DNA from: Ophiodon elongatus
Taxonomy: Eukaryota; Chordata; Actinopteri; Perciformes; Hexagrammidae
Length of the DNA stretch: 64,000 nucleotides
Reading direction: 5' to 3'
Assembly: GCA_016806645.1 (NCBI GenBank)
Contig: JACSYO010001818.1
Location: 317,501-381,500 of the forward strand
The notes under the pieces were generated by a model. It ran no database searches, was not told where the DNA came from, and worked only from the letters and a program-made list of their open reading frames with translations. This document shows positions 13,691 to 27,000 of the stretch, piece by piece (the stretch's first letter is position 1; the number at the start of each line of letters is the position of its first letter). The translations under genes and the position numbers were made by a program.

Positions 13691-15767
13691 GCGTGCCTCC
13701 AGTAGCGTGCCTCCTGTTAAGGAGGGCACATCGCAGCACGACCGCTTCAGACAGTCATATTTCATTCTTTCTGCTCTTTTCCACATCGCGCTCGCTATAT
13801 TTAACGTGTTTGTGTTTTTTTTCCTTTCCTTTTAGAGACTGTAAATGTACCTCGAGCCCGTCTTACATGTTGTCATCCGCCTGAGCTCCGAGTCACAATG
13901 CAATATTCAACAGGGCGACGCGCAATCTCCCTGAAACATTTACTCTGCATTACCGTTTTCTGTCTGCGGATGAATTATTCCATGTGGGGGTTTGTTCTTG
14001 AAGTTTTTTATTTATTTATTTATTTTATTTTTTTCGGTGTACTTCCGTTTATTTTCCGTGTACGAGGCGCGTGTAGTGTTGTGAGTACCGTGGGCACATT
14101 TCTGACAGGTGAACATGGAAATATGAACTCTATTTTTTTTTTTTTTTTCTTTTTTCTCATCTTCTTTTCTTTCCTTTTTCTTCCCCGCCCACAGCTCCTC
14201 CGCAGCTCGCTGGTGAACAACCGCACACAGGCCAAGGTGGCGGAGGAGCTGGGCATGCAGGAGTTCGCCATCACCAACGACAAGACCAAGCGGCCCGTCG
14301 CCCTGCGGACCAAGACTCTGGCCGACCTGCTGGAGTGTACGTTCACATCCCTTTGATTCGTTTGCGGAGAGAAAAATCTTTACAGACCCTTATAAAAACC
14401 CTTTTCTTTTCTCTTTTTATATCTCGCACGTCTCCCCAGAATGTGCAGTTTAAAATGGCAGCATGAAGTACCATTATTGATTTCTTTGTTCCCTTTGTGT
14501 TAGATGTCAAATCACTTTCTCTGCTGAAGACACTGGGAGATGCTCCCCATGTGCTTAGTATGACTGCAGCAGTTAGTGGTGATTTTCTCTTCCTTTCTTT
14601 ATCTTTATCTTTTTTTTTTTATATTCCCCGCAGCTACTGCTGCCACAACTAATCCGCTCCTCGTGTTGCTCTACCACCTTGAAATATTTCCGGAGCAGAA
14701 TGAGCCATAAAATGAAATATGCTGAGTAAAATTGGCCGGGGAAGGTGGAGGGGAAACGGTCGGCGTTGTCCGGTGGTCTCTTCATCCTCCCGGCTCGGGG
14801 AGATTTAGCGCCTCGCTCTCGGGGTGTTCCACGTCTAGAGCGAGCGGTTGGTCCGGAGGTTAGAGAGTCTCATAACTAACAAGTGGAAGAAAAGTCAAAC
14901 CGAAGACACAGCCTCGCTCCTCTTTACGCGCTAAGTGGGAGGAGGGAAAAGGCAATTAATATCAATAAAATCAAGACTGAGTGTGCTCCGGGGCAATGGC
15001 AGTGAGTAGGTAGCACTCAATGCTCATATTTCAAAATGCTATCGTAGATTATAATGAGTGTTCGACGTTACATCTGCGTTTTCCACCGGGAGCCGTGGTC
15101 CAGGCTGCACCGAGGCCATTTCCTATTTTGGGCTGAATGAAAGGTAGAAAGTTTATTCACATCACTAATTACGACAACATTGCATTATTGTAATGTGTAC
15201 GCATAAGAGCATGCGGGTGCAAGGCCTCCGAGGCCCCCACATTCAGGAGGAGAGAGATGATTGGACGGGCAGCTCCACATACACGCTTATTCTCTTTTTT
15301 TAATATACATCCAGAGCATTTGAATTATTGGTTGCTGGATGGAAAGGGAACAAATATTACAAGAGCCATTTCTAAAACGCATCACCCACCATAGCTTTAT
15401 TTCTATTTGAGCTCTCTATCTATTGTTTTCCGCCTTTTTTAAATAAAAGAAATAAATCCAATATCGGCCTGGCTGTAATGGAAGTCTACACAACATTCTG
15501 ATATGAATGCATAATGCCCCCCGATCCCCAAGTCCTCAAATGTAAAATAGATGATTAATCTTTTATTGATGGGTGCACGTGGGTGTGAAAATCAAATAAA
15601 CGTAATTAGAGACAAAATGATATAATTTTTCCCCCTGAACTTTAAAAACCACAACGCAAAAAGGGTGTTTTTTTTATGGGGGATTGAGATCATGTGCACC
15701 GGAGGAGCGCCGCTGCAGTCCTCATTAGGCCGGCAAAGAGCGCCAGCAGCTACGGGGACTGTAGGAC

Positions 15768-15827
<60 letters not shown>

Positions 15828-18800
15828 CACTAATTGAAAAGGCAGACCTTGATACCGGGCTTGAAGTGCTTCAGATCATTTGCCTTTCAAATGCTCTTTT
15901 TCAAAGTTTCCGTCCGGGGCAGAGTTGATGACACGGGGAAGGGGCCGCATGGGGAAGAGGCCACACGGGGAGGGGGGCCACACGGGGGGGGGGCGCCGCG
16001 CGGGGAAGGGGCCGCGCGGGTCAGCGCCGGGGAAATGAGCGCGCCGCTCTGCGCGCATATGAGGAGCCGTACCCTGCAGCTACGGCGGGCCCTCGCTGGC
16101 CTCCCGGAATATTACCTATTATTCTCCTCTCTCGTCCCGCTGTCTCAGTCGCGGAGATGAGTGGACGCGCTGGCAGCCAATAGAGGAGGAAAACAAAGAT
16201 GACACCCGGGCACCTACTGCTTACATTTCCAATCTTTCCTCCTTTTTTCTCTCTTTTCTTTTTTTTTTTCCCCACTTCGCTTTGTCAGCCAGTTACTCTC
16301 CATTCAGCCTGACATGCAGTTTCATCTTATATATTGTGTAGATGTTTCTGTGAACTCTGCGTGGCCTTCGCTGGAGCAATTTCCTGTTTTGATGGGAGAA
16401 AAAAAAAAAAGGCAGGGAACTCGAGAGCCATCTTTTCCAATTGTTTACATTAACATCCCTGCACCTCGCTGTGGAGGGCCGCCACTGAGCCGATGGTCTT
16501 TGTTGTGGTTTCATTTACTTTAGAGGCACGATGAGCCAACTGTTAAGCAGAGCAGAAGAAGAAGAAGAGGCCACGCATCAACTAGCAGCCTCCATTGCTT
16601 CTTTTTGTTTCTAATTGCCGTCTTTATTTCCCCCGTCTGCAGCTTTCATCGCCGCTCTCTACATCGACAAAGATCTGGAGTACGTGCACACCTTCATGAA
16701 CGTCTGCTTTTTCCCCCGGCTGAAGGTGAGGCCCCTATTGATAGCCACTCACCACTTGCACCTGATCAATGAGCCGCTCAGTCGGGCACCCTCGCAGAGA
16801 AAGAACCGGGGAGATGATTAGGAGGGAGCTAATGGCTGCGCCCTAATGGCGCCGGCATCGACGCGGGCCCTGAAGTGGTGCTCGGCTGTTGAATGGCCTC
16901 TCGCCGCGGCGCCTTTGATCGCTATTTTAGTGACCTCTAATGGGGATCGCAAGAGTTGTCGTCAGCCTCTTGCTATTGGTGCAAGAATTGCTCGGGCTGC
17001 TGACGGCGTCGGGGTGAATCGAGTAAACTTCACTCAAGGCTCCCGTGGTCAGATGTGAGCGACGAAGTGGGGAGTTGGGGGGGGCGTTTGGTTCTCGAGC
17101 GCCATTGGATCAGGAGCACTAAGACTGCTGCTTCCCATTAATGGAGCTGCGGTTAAAATAAAAAGAAAGAAACCATCACACAGGATCCCATAGCTGAGCG
17201 GGCATGCGCACAAGCGCGCTCGCAGCCGAGTACCCACCCAGCGCGGCCCTCTCCCTGTGAAGCTGCTGCAGTGGTCTGATGTGCCATGCTAATTGCTGTC
17301 TTGGTGCGCCTCTCCAGGGAGAATCCCCGGCTCTGGAAGGAGCTGAGCTTTGCGTCATGGTCGCTGCAAGAGAGAGCACCTCATTTCCACTTCCAAGAGA
17401 AAAGTTGTGAAACAGCCAGCACGTCTCCTTACATAGCCTTCTGGAAACCACAGCGTCGCACAGTGTGCTGCTTCATCCAATTTGGATGGGAAGAGAGAGA
17501 GAGGCAAAACCCGGGACATAAATGCTGCTTCCCTTATGTTCGCCCCCTTTTTCCTCGTGAAATAAAGCACTTTTAAAAATAAAAAAAGACGAGAGTAGCA
17601 TATAGCTAGCTCCTTTTGAAAACAGTCTAATGTCTCTGCTTTAGGCTAGAGGGGTGGAGACCCCCCCAGAGAGAGGAAAAGTGGGAAGTAAAGCGCCAAA
17701 GCAAGAACAGCAGAGATGGAGAGAGGGGGGGGTAAAGCGAGAGTAGGAGAGCACGAGCAACAGAAGCAGAAGCACTCTTTGTAGAAAATTAATAGGAGCA
17801 GACAGTTCTGGATTCAAAGTCTGCCTTTTTATGACAAGGCTGCCTCCCTGTTAATGGAAGGGCTTTTAGAAGTCCCCCTTGGATAAGAGAAATGTATCAG
17901 GGCTGCACACCTGGGAGACTCCCAGACGCTCTTTATATCTGGCCGGGGATTGGCTTTTGTCTTAAGTAGCCTGTGATTTGTACTCACCGTGAAGACACAG
18001 ATGGAGAGCCAGTCAGGGAGAGAGCAAATAAGTGAGTGCAAAAGGGGAAGGGGGGGTAGTGCAGAGGGTCATGGCAAAAAATGAAATAAAAGCATGAGCG
18101 GACGAGGGAGAAGGGAGAGAGAGAGCTGCGGCCGGTTATTTTATTTTTTTTGTTGTTTCTCGTGTTTCTGATTCTTTGACAGAAGTTTGCAAAAAAAAGT
18201 ATTTTCATTACGTGTGTGTTCCGTTTGGTCTCCGTGTGTCACAGGAGTTCATCCTGAACCAGGACTGGAATGACCCAAAGTCCCAGCTGCAGCAGTGCTG
18301 CTTGACCCTGAGAACGGAGGGCAAAGAGCCGGACATCCCGCTGTACAAGTAAGAGCCCAGAAAACACACGGCCACCGCAGCTATTTGAAGCTGGCGTTAA
18401 AAAACTAAATAAAAAGCTTTTTTTTTCTTCTCTGCCCTGTGAGACATTTTGAGTTTAGGCTAGAATTCTGTTTAACGTGACTTATATCTTCCTTTTGAAA
18501 GTGAAGATTTTATTTAAAAATCTTGCTGGTGAATGGATCTAGAAGTATTTAGTATATGAAGTAGACAATATGGATAATTAAGTGGTTTCAAACCTTTTTG
18601 TACCCCCACATTCAAATTGTGTACTTGAATTTCTGAAACACTTTATCAATAGCTAACTATTTCAACTCTTTATCCTTTACTTGTAGCTAACTATTTATCC
18701 TTTACTTGTAGCTAACTATTTATCCTTTACTTGTAGCTAACTATTTATCCTTTACTTGTAGCTAACTATTTATCCTTTACTTGTAGCTAACTATTTATCC

Positions 18801-21049
18801 TTTACTTGTAGCTAACTATTTATCCTTTACTTGTAGCTAATTATTTATCCTTTACTTGTAGCTAACTATTTATCCTTTACTTGTAGCTAACTATTTATCC
18901 TTTACTTGTAGCTAACTATTTCTACTATTTATCCTTTACTTGTAGCTAACTATTTCAACTATTTATCCTTTACTTGTAGCTAACTATTTCAACTATTTAT
19001 CCTTTACTTGTAGCTAACTATTTCAACAGTTAATTAATTAACTTTATCTAAGTATTTTAACAGTTAATTAATTACTTGTATCTTCTCTATCTACTCTAAC
19101 CCTTATCATTACCGTACCATTACTTTAAGCTAATCATTTGAACGGTTTCATTATTTTTAGCTATCTGTTACAACCACCTTTAGCTTACTATTTCAACTTG
19201 TCATGCACTCAACATGAGGCGTTCAGGTACAACTGACTCAATATATGGACATCAAATATCTATTTAAAAAAATTAATTAGCTACCGCACAATCTTTCTAC
19301 ATATCCCCAAGCAACTGCAAAAATATAATTTTTTTGGGGGGGAATCATTGGTCTGATAGAAAGACGGCAGACGGTTCACAAATTAAATATGACTGTACAC
19401 ACACGTCACATCGCCCAGTCCAATACGTTATTTAATTAAATTCTTTTTTTTGTATGTGTTTGCCAGCCACTAGCTTTAAAAATATACTGATAATGCGCTG
19501 ATATAACTTGCATGTGCAGCGTCCACGTGTCCACGCTCATGCACGTGTCCACGCTCATGCACGTGTCCACGCTCATGCACGTATCCACGCTCATGCAAGT
19601 GTCCACGCTCATGCACGTGTCCACTGTACATTGAAAAGCTCTCTTCAGCGTGACCCGGTCTACAGTTGAGATGGATTCAGTCAGGCGTCACATGAGCCAC
19701 AATACGCATTCAGAGAAATGGCACAAACATAATTTACAGGACTTTTCTCTCCGCCACTCCGCGGACATTGTGAATAGCTGTGTAAAGGTCTCTGTTGTTG
19801 TGATATATAAACACGCCCAGAGAGACCTCTTATTTGACAAAAGGTCAAGGACCAAGTGTCATTTGACAGAATGCTTTTGAGAGCTGTCATGAAGCAGTGT
19901 GTTTGTCACCATGGAAACTGACAAAGTGTTTTCTCTGAGAGAGAGAGAGAGAGAGAGAAAAGGGGGTCAGCCGGACGCGTGAGGGCGTTTGGAGACGGAG
20001 CACTTTTGTGTACCACGAACTCCACAATCCGACATTTAATCATTTCCCTCTTCCTCCCTCTCTCTCTCTCTCCCTCTCTCTCTCTCTCTTCTCTCGTATT
20101 TATTTGAATGTCTTTTCAGAGCTCCTCTGTTTATTATTCCGCCCGTCTGCCCGACGGATGGTGATTTTTTGACACGCCACAACTCTGACACTACAATCAA
20201 CACTTCCCTCCAACTCTGTTGCCCACAAAAACGTGAACTAGAAACAAATAGAGCCCCTGGGTGACTGGAATTTCAACACACAAGAATGGACACAAGCGTA
20301 TAGAAAAAAAAAGGAAAAAAAAGCAAGCTATCGACGGATTTGAGGCTTTTGCCGCAGCCTCGAGTGCAATTACTTCCCGGTTTGTCCTGTTCGACAAACA
20401 CACAGGAGCAGCCGACGACTCTTGAGCAACCTCCTCATGAGGTGACCTGACCTGTTGGTCGATAAGCCGGAGTCATGGACCTTTTTATAGCATTTGATGG
20501 CGTCAAGTCTTTAAATGGACTGCATAGTGCCTTTTTACCTTAGCGGACAAAGCACTTTCATTTTCCTCTCCTTTTCACACACCCACACACACGCGCACAT
20601 TTGTACGCCGACGGTGGCGGCCTTCTCAAGGACACTTCGACATGCGGACGGGGGAGAGAGGGGGCAAGCAAGGGATCGAACCGCCAACCTTGTCTCTCAA
20701 AAGGACGAGCCGCGATATCTCTCCTGAGGCCCCGACGCCCACTGTCAGACCGACTTCAGGCTCCGTCTCAATCTGTTTACAAGTGTGAGCAGCAGAGAAA
20801 CAGAGGGCGAGACGAGAGTGTGAGTCAGAGAGGAAAAAGCGACTAAATGACCGAGGGAAGGCGGGAAAGGACACATAGAGGGGGCGGGTGGGGGGCGGGG
20901 GCGGGGGCGGGGGGGGGGGGAGTTAATGCATCGAGCCCCTTTGCTAAAGGTTCCCTGGTGAACGTGTCTGCTTGATGACAGATTTGCACCTCAACCCCGG
21001 CACCATCACTTTACTGTACATCTCGTCTGGGCAGGACACACCAGGGAGC

Positions 21050-21083
<34 letters not shown>

Positions 21084-24000
21084 TGTGCAGAGGGATCGGC
21101 CTGCTGTTAGTGCGAGCTGCGCTGCTTCTTCTCCCTCACACACCTCCGTCCGTGTGCGGCCTTGAAGTTGTCAACTTCCCAACAGCCCACAGATTTCCTT
21201 ATTTTTTTCTTCCTTGTCTCGTTCCTTTCGTGTTACTTCGTTGGCGCGGTAGTTTCGGGGCGACGCTTTCTCCTCCCTGTCGCGATCGGGCTGAACGCGT
21301 CGCTCACGCGAGTCCCCGTTGACGCCGTCGTGTGCCTCTTCATTTGTAAGCGAGAAAATGGGGGCTGAATTATTGATAAAGTGTCATAAGTGACCACATT
21401 GCATTAAAAATGGATCGCTCTCCTGAAATAAGTAAATTGTCGGTGAATAATTTAGGCGACTCGCAGCTTGGGTATGAGATGTTTATACTAATGTTAACAT
21501 TTTCAAACATCTCCCAAGTTTTGTCTGGTGCCTTGTACCGGCGTCCCTGCAGAAATGTACCAAACTTGACAGCTTGATTTTTATTTTATTTATTTATTTT
21601 CCCTTTCTCTCTTAAATGAGGTACGTCTGTAAATGAGTTGCGCGGTATCCTGCTGCCATCCGTGTCTCAGAAGTGCCGGTCCCTCTTTAGCTCCTTCATT
21701 GTGTATCCTCTCAGCGCTCCGCGGGCCTCTCAGACGATTGTCAATCCTTGATTTCAGTTCCTCTCCCGACGCGTCGTTCCTTTAACCAAACAGAGATCTC
21801 TCCATCTGAAGATGATGGGTGTCGGGAGCTGGGGGAGGCTTTAAAGGTTGTTTATATGTCCCTCGGATGGCTTCTGCTCGCTCTCAAAGCACGCCACTGA
21901 ATCAAAGCCTGATTCCCCTCCTCTCCACCCGCCGCTTGAGATGAATTATATTTCTCCCGATTGAAAAGTTGTTCTCCCCGTTTCTGTTGTTATTTCTCCG
22001 GAGGACAATGTCCCCGAGTGCCCTTGTGTCTTTCTCCCTGGGTATTATTATTGTTCCTCGACTCGACCCTCCCCCCTTGTCATCCCAGTGTTTCTGTGTT
22101 TGGATTCGCAGGACCCTGCAGACCGTGGGGCCCTCGCACGCCCGCACCTACACCGTCGCCGTGTATTTCAAAGGGGAGCGGATCGGCTGTGGCAAAGGCC
22201 CGAGGTGAGTAAGACAGAGGAATGTCATCGGACGCAACGGGAACGAGCGGCTCCGCTTCTCCAAGCGCCGCTAATGGGCTCAAGAATAATGGCTGTGTCT
22301 TTTTTATTGATGGTGTTTATTATAGCAATTAAGCTCTCGTTGGCCTATTCTATCGGAGGGACATTATGCAGAATGGAAACCAATCGATTCTTTATCGATT
22401 CCCCGTAAATTGTGTTATGGAAATATCACTTTGTGCAGAAGGGGCGTGTGGGGGGAATCTGTGACATTGTATGCATGCGGGCCTACCTGGGCTATTGTGT
22501 TCACAACAGGGCAGCGGTGTGTTTGTGTGAGTCTTTCTGTTTGACTGCACACCTTCTTGTGTGTGTGCGCTCACACATTCACGCCTTTGTAAAGCAAAGA
22601 AAGTGAATCTCCGCGCCAAGGCCTTTTCAGGGTTGGAGGGGTTGACAATAAAGCTGCAGCTGAGCCTGCGAGAAATGAAACGTAAATCCATCAAACATCT
22701 TCCACACACACAACCCCCCACCCACACCCCCCCCTCCACATGTTGAAATCCCCTCCACGGCCCCCTACTTGAAAGCGCTCTCTCGTGCTCTAAGCTGGCG
22801 ATAAGTTTGTCCCTTCCATAGGATCTTTGACAGCTTACTGTTTTTGTATTTACATGACTTAAGCTCCCAGCCACCTCCGCCGCCGGGCTATGATCAGGCA
22901 GCACATAATATATACGGAGGGACGGCGAGTTGCCGGCGTAAACAGTGCCCAGCGCCGAGCCGCCAACAGGCTTACCTTTTTGAAATGTGTGCACCGTGCT
23001 ACCTGGGATTGTTCGGCAGAAGGGGCTCTTTCAAAACAAATACAAAGCACTTCTGATAATCCTCTCAATATTGGGCCTGTGTTTTTTTTCTTTCTTTTTT
23101 TTTTTTTTTTTACAAAAATTCAGAAAAGGGACATTTTGAATATGCTAAAGACCTTTTCTCCCTCTTTCTCTGTCTCCCTCTCTCTCTCCTTTTAAAAAAA
23201 TGTTTCTAATCTAGCATCCAACAGGCGGAAATGGGAGCTGCGATGGATGCGCTCGAAAAATGTGAGTTGTTTGGCAACATGAGCCCCCTCCCCCCACACA
23301 CACACACACATTCACACTTTAAGCCTTTCACACGCTTCGCCTCAGTGTTGAATATTAGCCTTGGCTGTACAGTATGCAAGATGGCTGGCAGAGAGCTGTG
23401 GCCTGACCAGCCGGTTGGCTGCGACATATAGGACATTAGGCTGTTTGAAGTGCTCGCCCAGAGCATAGGCATGGGACCCAGCCAGGGATGAGGAGAACCA
23501 ATAAAACAAGGATGGGGGGTTTTGGGGGGGGGCTGAGCATCCTCGACGTGTCGATCATCCCCAGAGAGCGCGGGAAGTTTGTGTCAAGGGCCGCGCAAAG
23601 TTTGTGTTTTGTTTAGTTTTTGTGCGCGTGGAGCCCTTTGTACGGAGCGAGGCGTCGCACTCGGAGCTCTCCGGCGCTCCTCTTCACATTCTGAAGGAGT
23701 GCTCTTCCCCCGTGTGCTGCTTCACGCCTTGGCTGTTTTTCATCTCGTCATCAACCGCCACTTAAGGAAAACAGACCGTGGTTTTTAGGCTTTTACAAAG
23801 TCTCATTGGCTGCCAAGTCAAAAAAAATAAATACAATTAAAAGGCTCTCAGAAACGCATCCGCCAGCCCATTCCCATCGTCTCCCATTCGCCTCCTGCAG
23901 TATACTCCATGCATATGTATTCTAATGCATAATATCAAGCATTACACTGTGTAAAGAGTCGGGTATGTATTTATTTTGTTGGTACCGGGCTCTCATGCTG

Positions 24001-27000
24001 TCCCCGTGACCTCGACATTAATCAAATGTACAATTTGTTCTTTACTCGACTAATTAGCTGGAGGTGAGCGCAAATGGCTTTGTTGGAATCGGGCCTGTGG
24101 ACCCCGCGGAAGGTCACGGGGGTCAAACTTTGATTTCATTCCGCTCATAAATGAGGCCTCCAGCCATCTCGTGATTGATTCTGTTTGTGCGCCCGAGCCT
24201 TTTCTTTTTCTGAAACATTAACGTTGTGGTGGCATTATTTAAAGCCCTTCTCTCAGTGTCCCCCCCCCCCCCTCTCTCCCCCACCTCCCTCCTTATCAGG
24301 GGGCGTAGTTCAGTGCACACACTCTCTCTCCTGTGTCGTCCTCCCTCCCTTAATGCCTCCCATTTCCTCTCCCCAGTGTACACCTCTGTCACCATGATTG
24401 ATAGATGCTCATTGCTAGTAAATGAACATTTCCCCCCTCATAAATTGCTGTTTCGTGTGGCTAGATTAGCGATGCCTTTTAAAAGGTCAGTTAATTTAAA
24501 AATCATCTCTTCAAGTCTTCCTTCCTTTCGGCGCTAAGATGCTTCCCGTTCGAGGGCTTTGTTTGACTTCCTATTTGTCACTTGATTTAAAGCGCGCCGC
24601 ACTCTTTTCTTTCCCCAGGTGTTCCCGAAGTGAGCCTGTCAATTATGCGATATTAATTCATAATTAGTTGGAATGGCGCAGAAAGGCTGCATGCTTTTCG
24701 AGGTTACCAATATTATGATATGAGCCTTTTTATTAAAACAGGAACAAAGTGTCGCGTCGACAGAAGTTCTCTGTAAACTCTCGCCGAGTGAGTTATTTAA
24801 AGATAGCCCTCATTATGTAGAGGTCAAAATAACAGAATGATCTTTAAAAAAAAAGAAGAAGAAATATACTATAACCATATGATTCCCTTCTCTGCAAGCA
24901 ATTCCTGCGGCGATGAGCACGCGAGGTCCGCCCGCTCTCAGCTGAAGGATCCGCCTGCTGACCGTGAGCTTATATAATGAGCCTCCAGCTCGCCTGCTGC
25001 AGAGGAAGTGGCTGACGCACCCCGCGTTGTCTCCCGTGTGATTGTCGAGGGCCCCGCTTCATTTGTTCGCCTAGCAAGACTAATCAAGGACATTAGCCCC
25101 GGTGTCATGTAATTCGTCATTGATTGTCTTGTTGGCCCTCGCTGCAGCGTTGGCTACACCATTACTCCTCTTGTACAACAGCCTTACCTTGTGTTGCTCT
25201 CGGATCGAAAAGAAAAAAAACCCGCCGCCTCCCAGCAACGTGTCAGGATTCATTTCCATGTTTTATTTAAGGCCTCCTCGAGTATCAGGAGCACTTTGAG
25301 CAGGATTGAACTTTTTTTTTTTTTTTTTTGTGTTTCTGCTGCAGAGCTTTTTTTTTTTTTTTTCTTCTTCTTCTTCTTCTTCTTCCCTGGCAGACAGGAA
25401 GCCGCGGCTCCGCCGGTGTCGGAGAGGTGAGCGTCGCGGCTGCGTTCCGTCAGATAGCTCGGGGCTCATTAACGAGAGCCGGGCCCAATATTTTCGGCAC
25501 GTGCTCCGTCTGCAGCCGGCCCGCTGGTGGCTCGGCTGATTCACATTTCATTACTTGATGGCCCACGTTTTGACAGGCTCCTGCCTGTATCTGTCGAGGC
25601 GGAATTAAATGTTAACCGAGGCCCCGGACTGGGAGGAAGATGAGTGCAAACAAATGGAGCTGAGAGCACCAGGTGGGGGAGGCGGTGCGGAGGGTTCTCG
25701 GGCCCCCTTCGGGCTCCGCGCGGCGCGCACACCTTTCGGTCTTGGGCAACATCAAATATACATGGGAACGTCTTAACCATTTGTCATGCATCCTCACAGA
25801 CAGCGCCGTCTCTGTTTTAAAGTCTCCGAGACTCAACCCTCTCCACTGCACATTGGTTTTTTTAGAGCTTCCTCTCAGCCGCTGGTTTCTCAAACAATCC
25901 GATAGCTGTTGAATAAGAATAAGAAGTGTAGATCTGGATAGTCGCTGGAAGGGGAGGACTCCATTTTATTTATTTATTCACTAAACCCCTTAATCTCCAG
26001 ATAAAACCACTGGATGGATACAGGCAAAGTAAAGTAGGATCTCCGTTCAATAGTTGAGCTTTTTGTGTGCTGATGAGGAAATCCCCTCATCAGCACCGTC
26101 AACGTCGGCTCGCCGGCTCTACGTGATGGACTGTGGGGTCGCCCTGAGCCCAGGCTGAATAGTGAAAGGACACTGTATGTTCTTGTGGGGGGGTAAGGGG
26201 GTGGGGGGGTGGAGGGGTGCTGATCCCTCATTACAGAGTCCACCATCCAGCTGCTGCTGTCGGCGGGCACAACAGGCCGCGTTGTTGCAGAGGTCGGGGG
26301 GTGGCTACGCCCCCAAAATATTCAGACTGCGACCGACGTCCTTTCACTGCACAGTCGATGCCAAACGAACAAACAAGACCCGAGCCGAGCGCGCTAACGC
26401 CTGAAACCCCGGGGTGATCGGGGTGCGGGGGTGCACAGTTCCTTGTGGGTGCTTCTCTCAGAGTCTGAGAATCCCCAATCCGAAGCCCAACACAGACTGA
26501 AAGGAAAAGCCTTGTGTATTCTCTAGCAGCACTATTCCTGGACGCCTGCTCTTCTGCCGCATGTTAAACAATGTAAATGGCCGAAGCCTCTTTTTTTTTT
26601 TTCACGCCTCTCGAGTGGGTTATTCTCAAGTCATCTCCTGAGGAAAAACGCTGGTGATTTCCATATTTTAACTGCAATATGTAGTTTTCTTTCCAAAGGC
26701 TCACCAAGTGTTCCCTGCTCAGCGAAAGCATATTGAAATAGACTGTGTGTGTGTGTGTGTGTGTGGGTGTGTGGGTGGGTGGGTGGGGGTGGGTGGGTGG
26801 GTGGGGGTGGGTGGGTGGGTGGGTGTGCGGATGTGTGTCTCAAATTTCCACTCAGAATGATGATTTTTATTTTATTTTTTCTCAGCGCATTCTTTCTTCA
26901 GGATTTCTTTTTCTTCTTTTATTTGATCCGTCTCCCTTTTTAATAGGATATTGCCGTTATCTTGCACGTTTCCTCTCTGTTGCCATAATGACGAATTAGT

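Larger units (their letters stand above)
12632..14194 (+). other. drosha intron rich in (CA)n/(TG)n
   Basis: Short intron carrying (CA)n at 12664-12720, (TG)n at 12863-12892, (TG)n at 13183-13230, (TG)n at 13627-13684 and a T-rich 3' end with (TTTA)n near 14008-14027. A GC-rich unique stretch lies between 13330 and 13560. No exon seen. Confidence 0.75.
18349..22111 (+). other. drosha intron with two minisatellites
   Basis: Holds the 25-bp minisatellite (18668-19026), the 18-bp minisatellite (19521-19625), GA and TC runs near 19938-19959 and 20056-20095, a dispersed-repeat fragment (20570-20740), a G-rich tract (20881-20921) and (CA)n at 21053-21082. No exon seen. Confidence 0.75.

Noticed and set aside
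18668..19026. CRISPR-like regular array
   Set aside because: Units are contiguous with no unique spacers, in a vertebrate intron; it is a minisatellite.
20640..20720. tRNA gene
   Set aside because: A B-box-like sequence is present but no full cloverleaf or A box was found; it fits a dispersed repeat.
22392..22994. 200-codon open frame on the - strand
   Set aside because: Inside a drosha intron, no domain, no splice or conservation argument.
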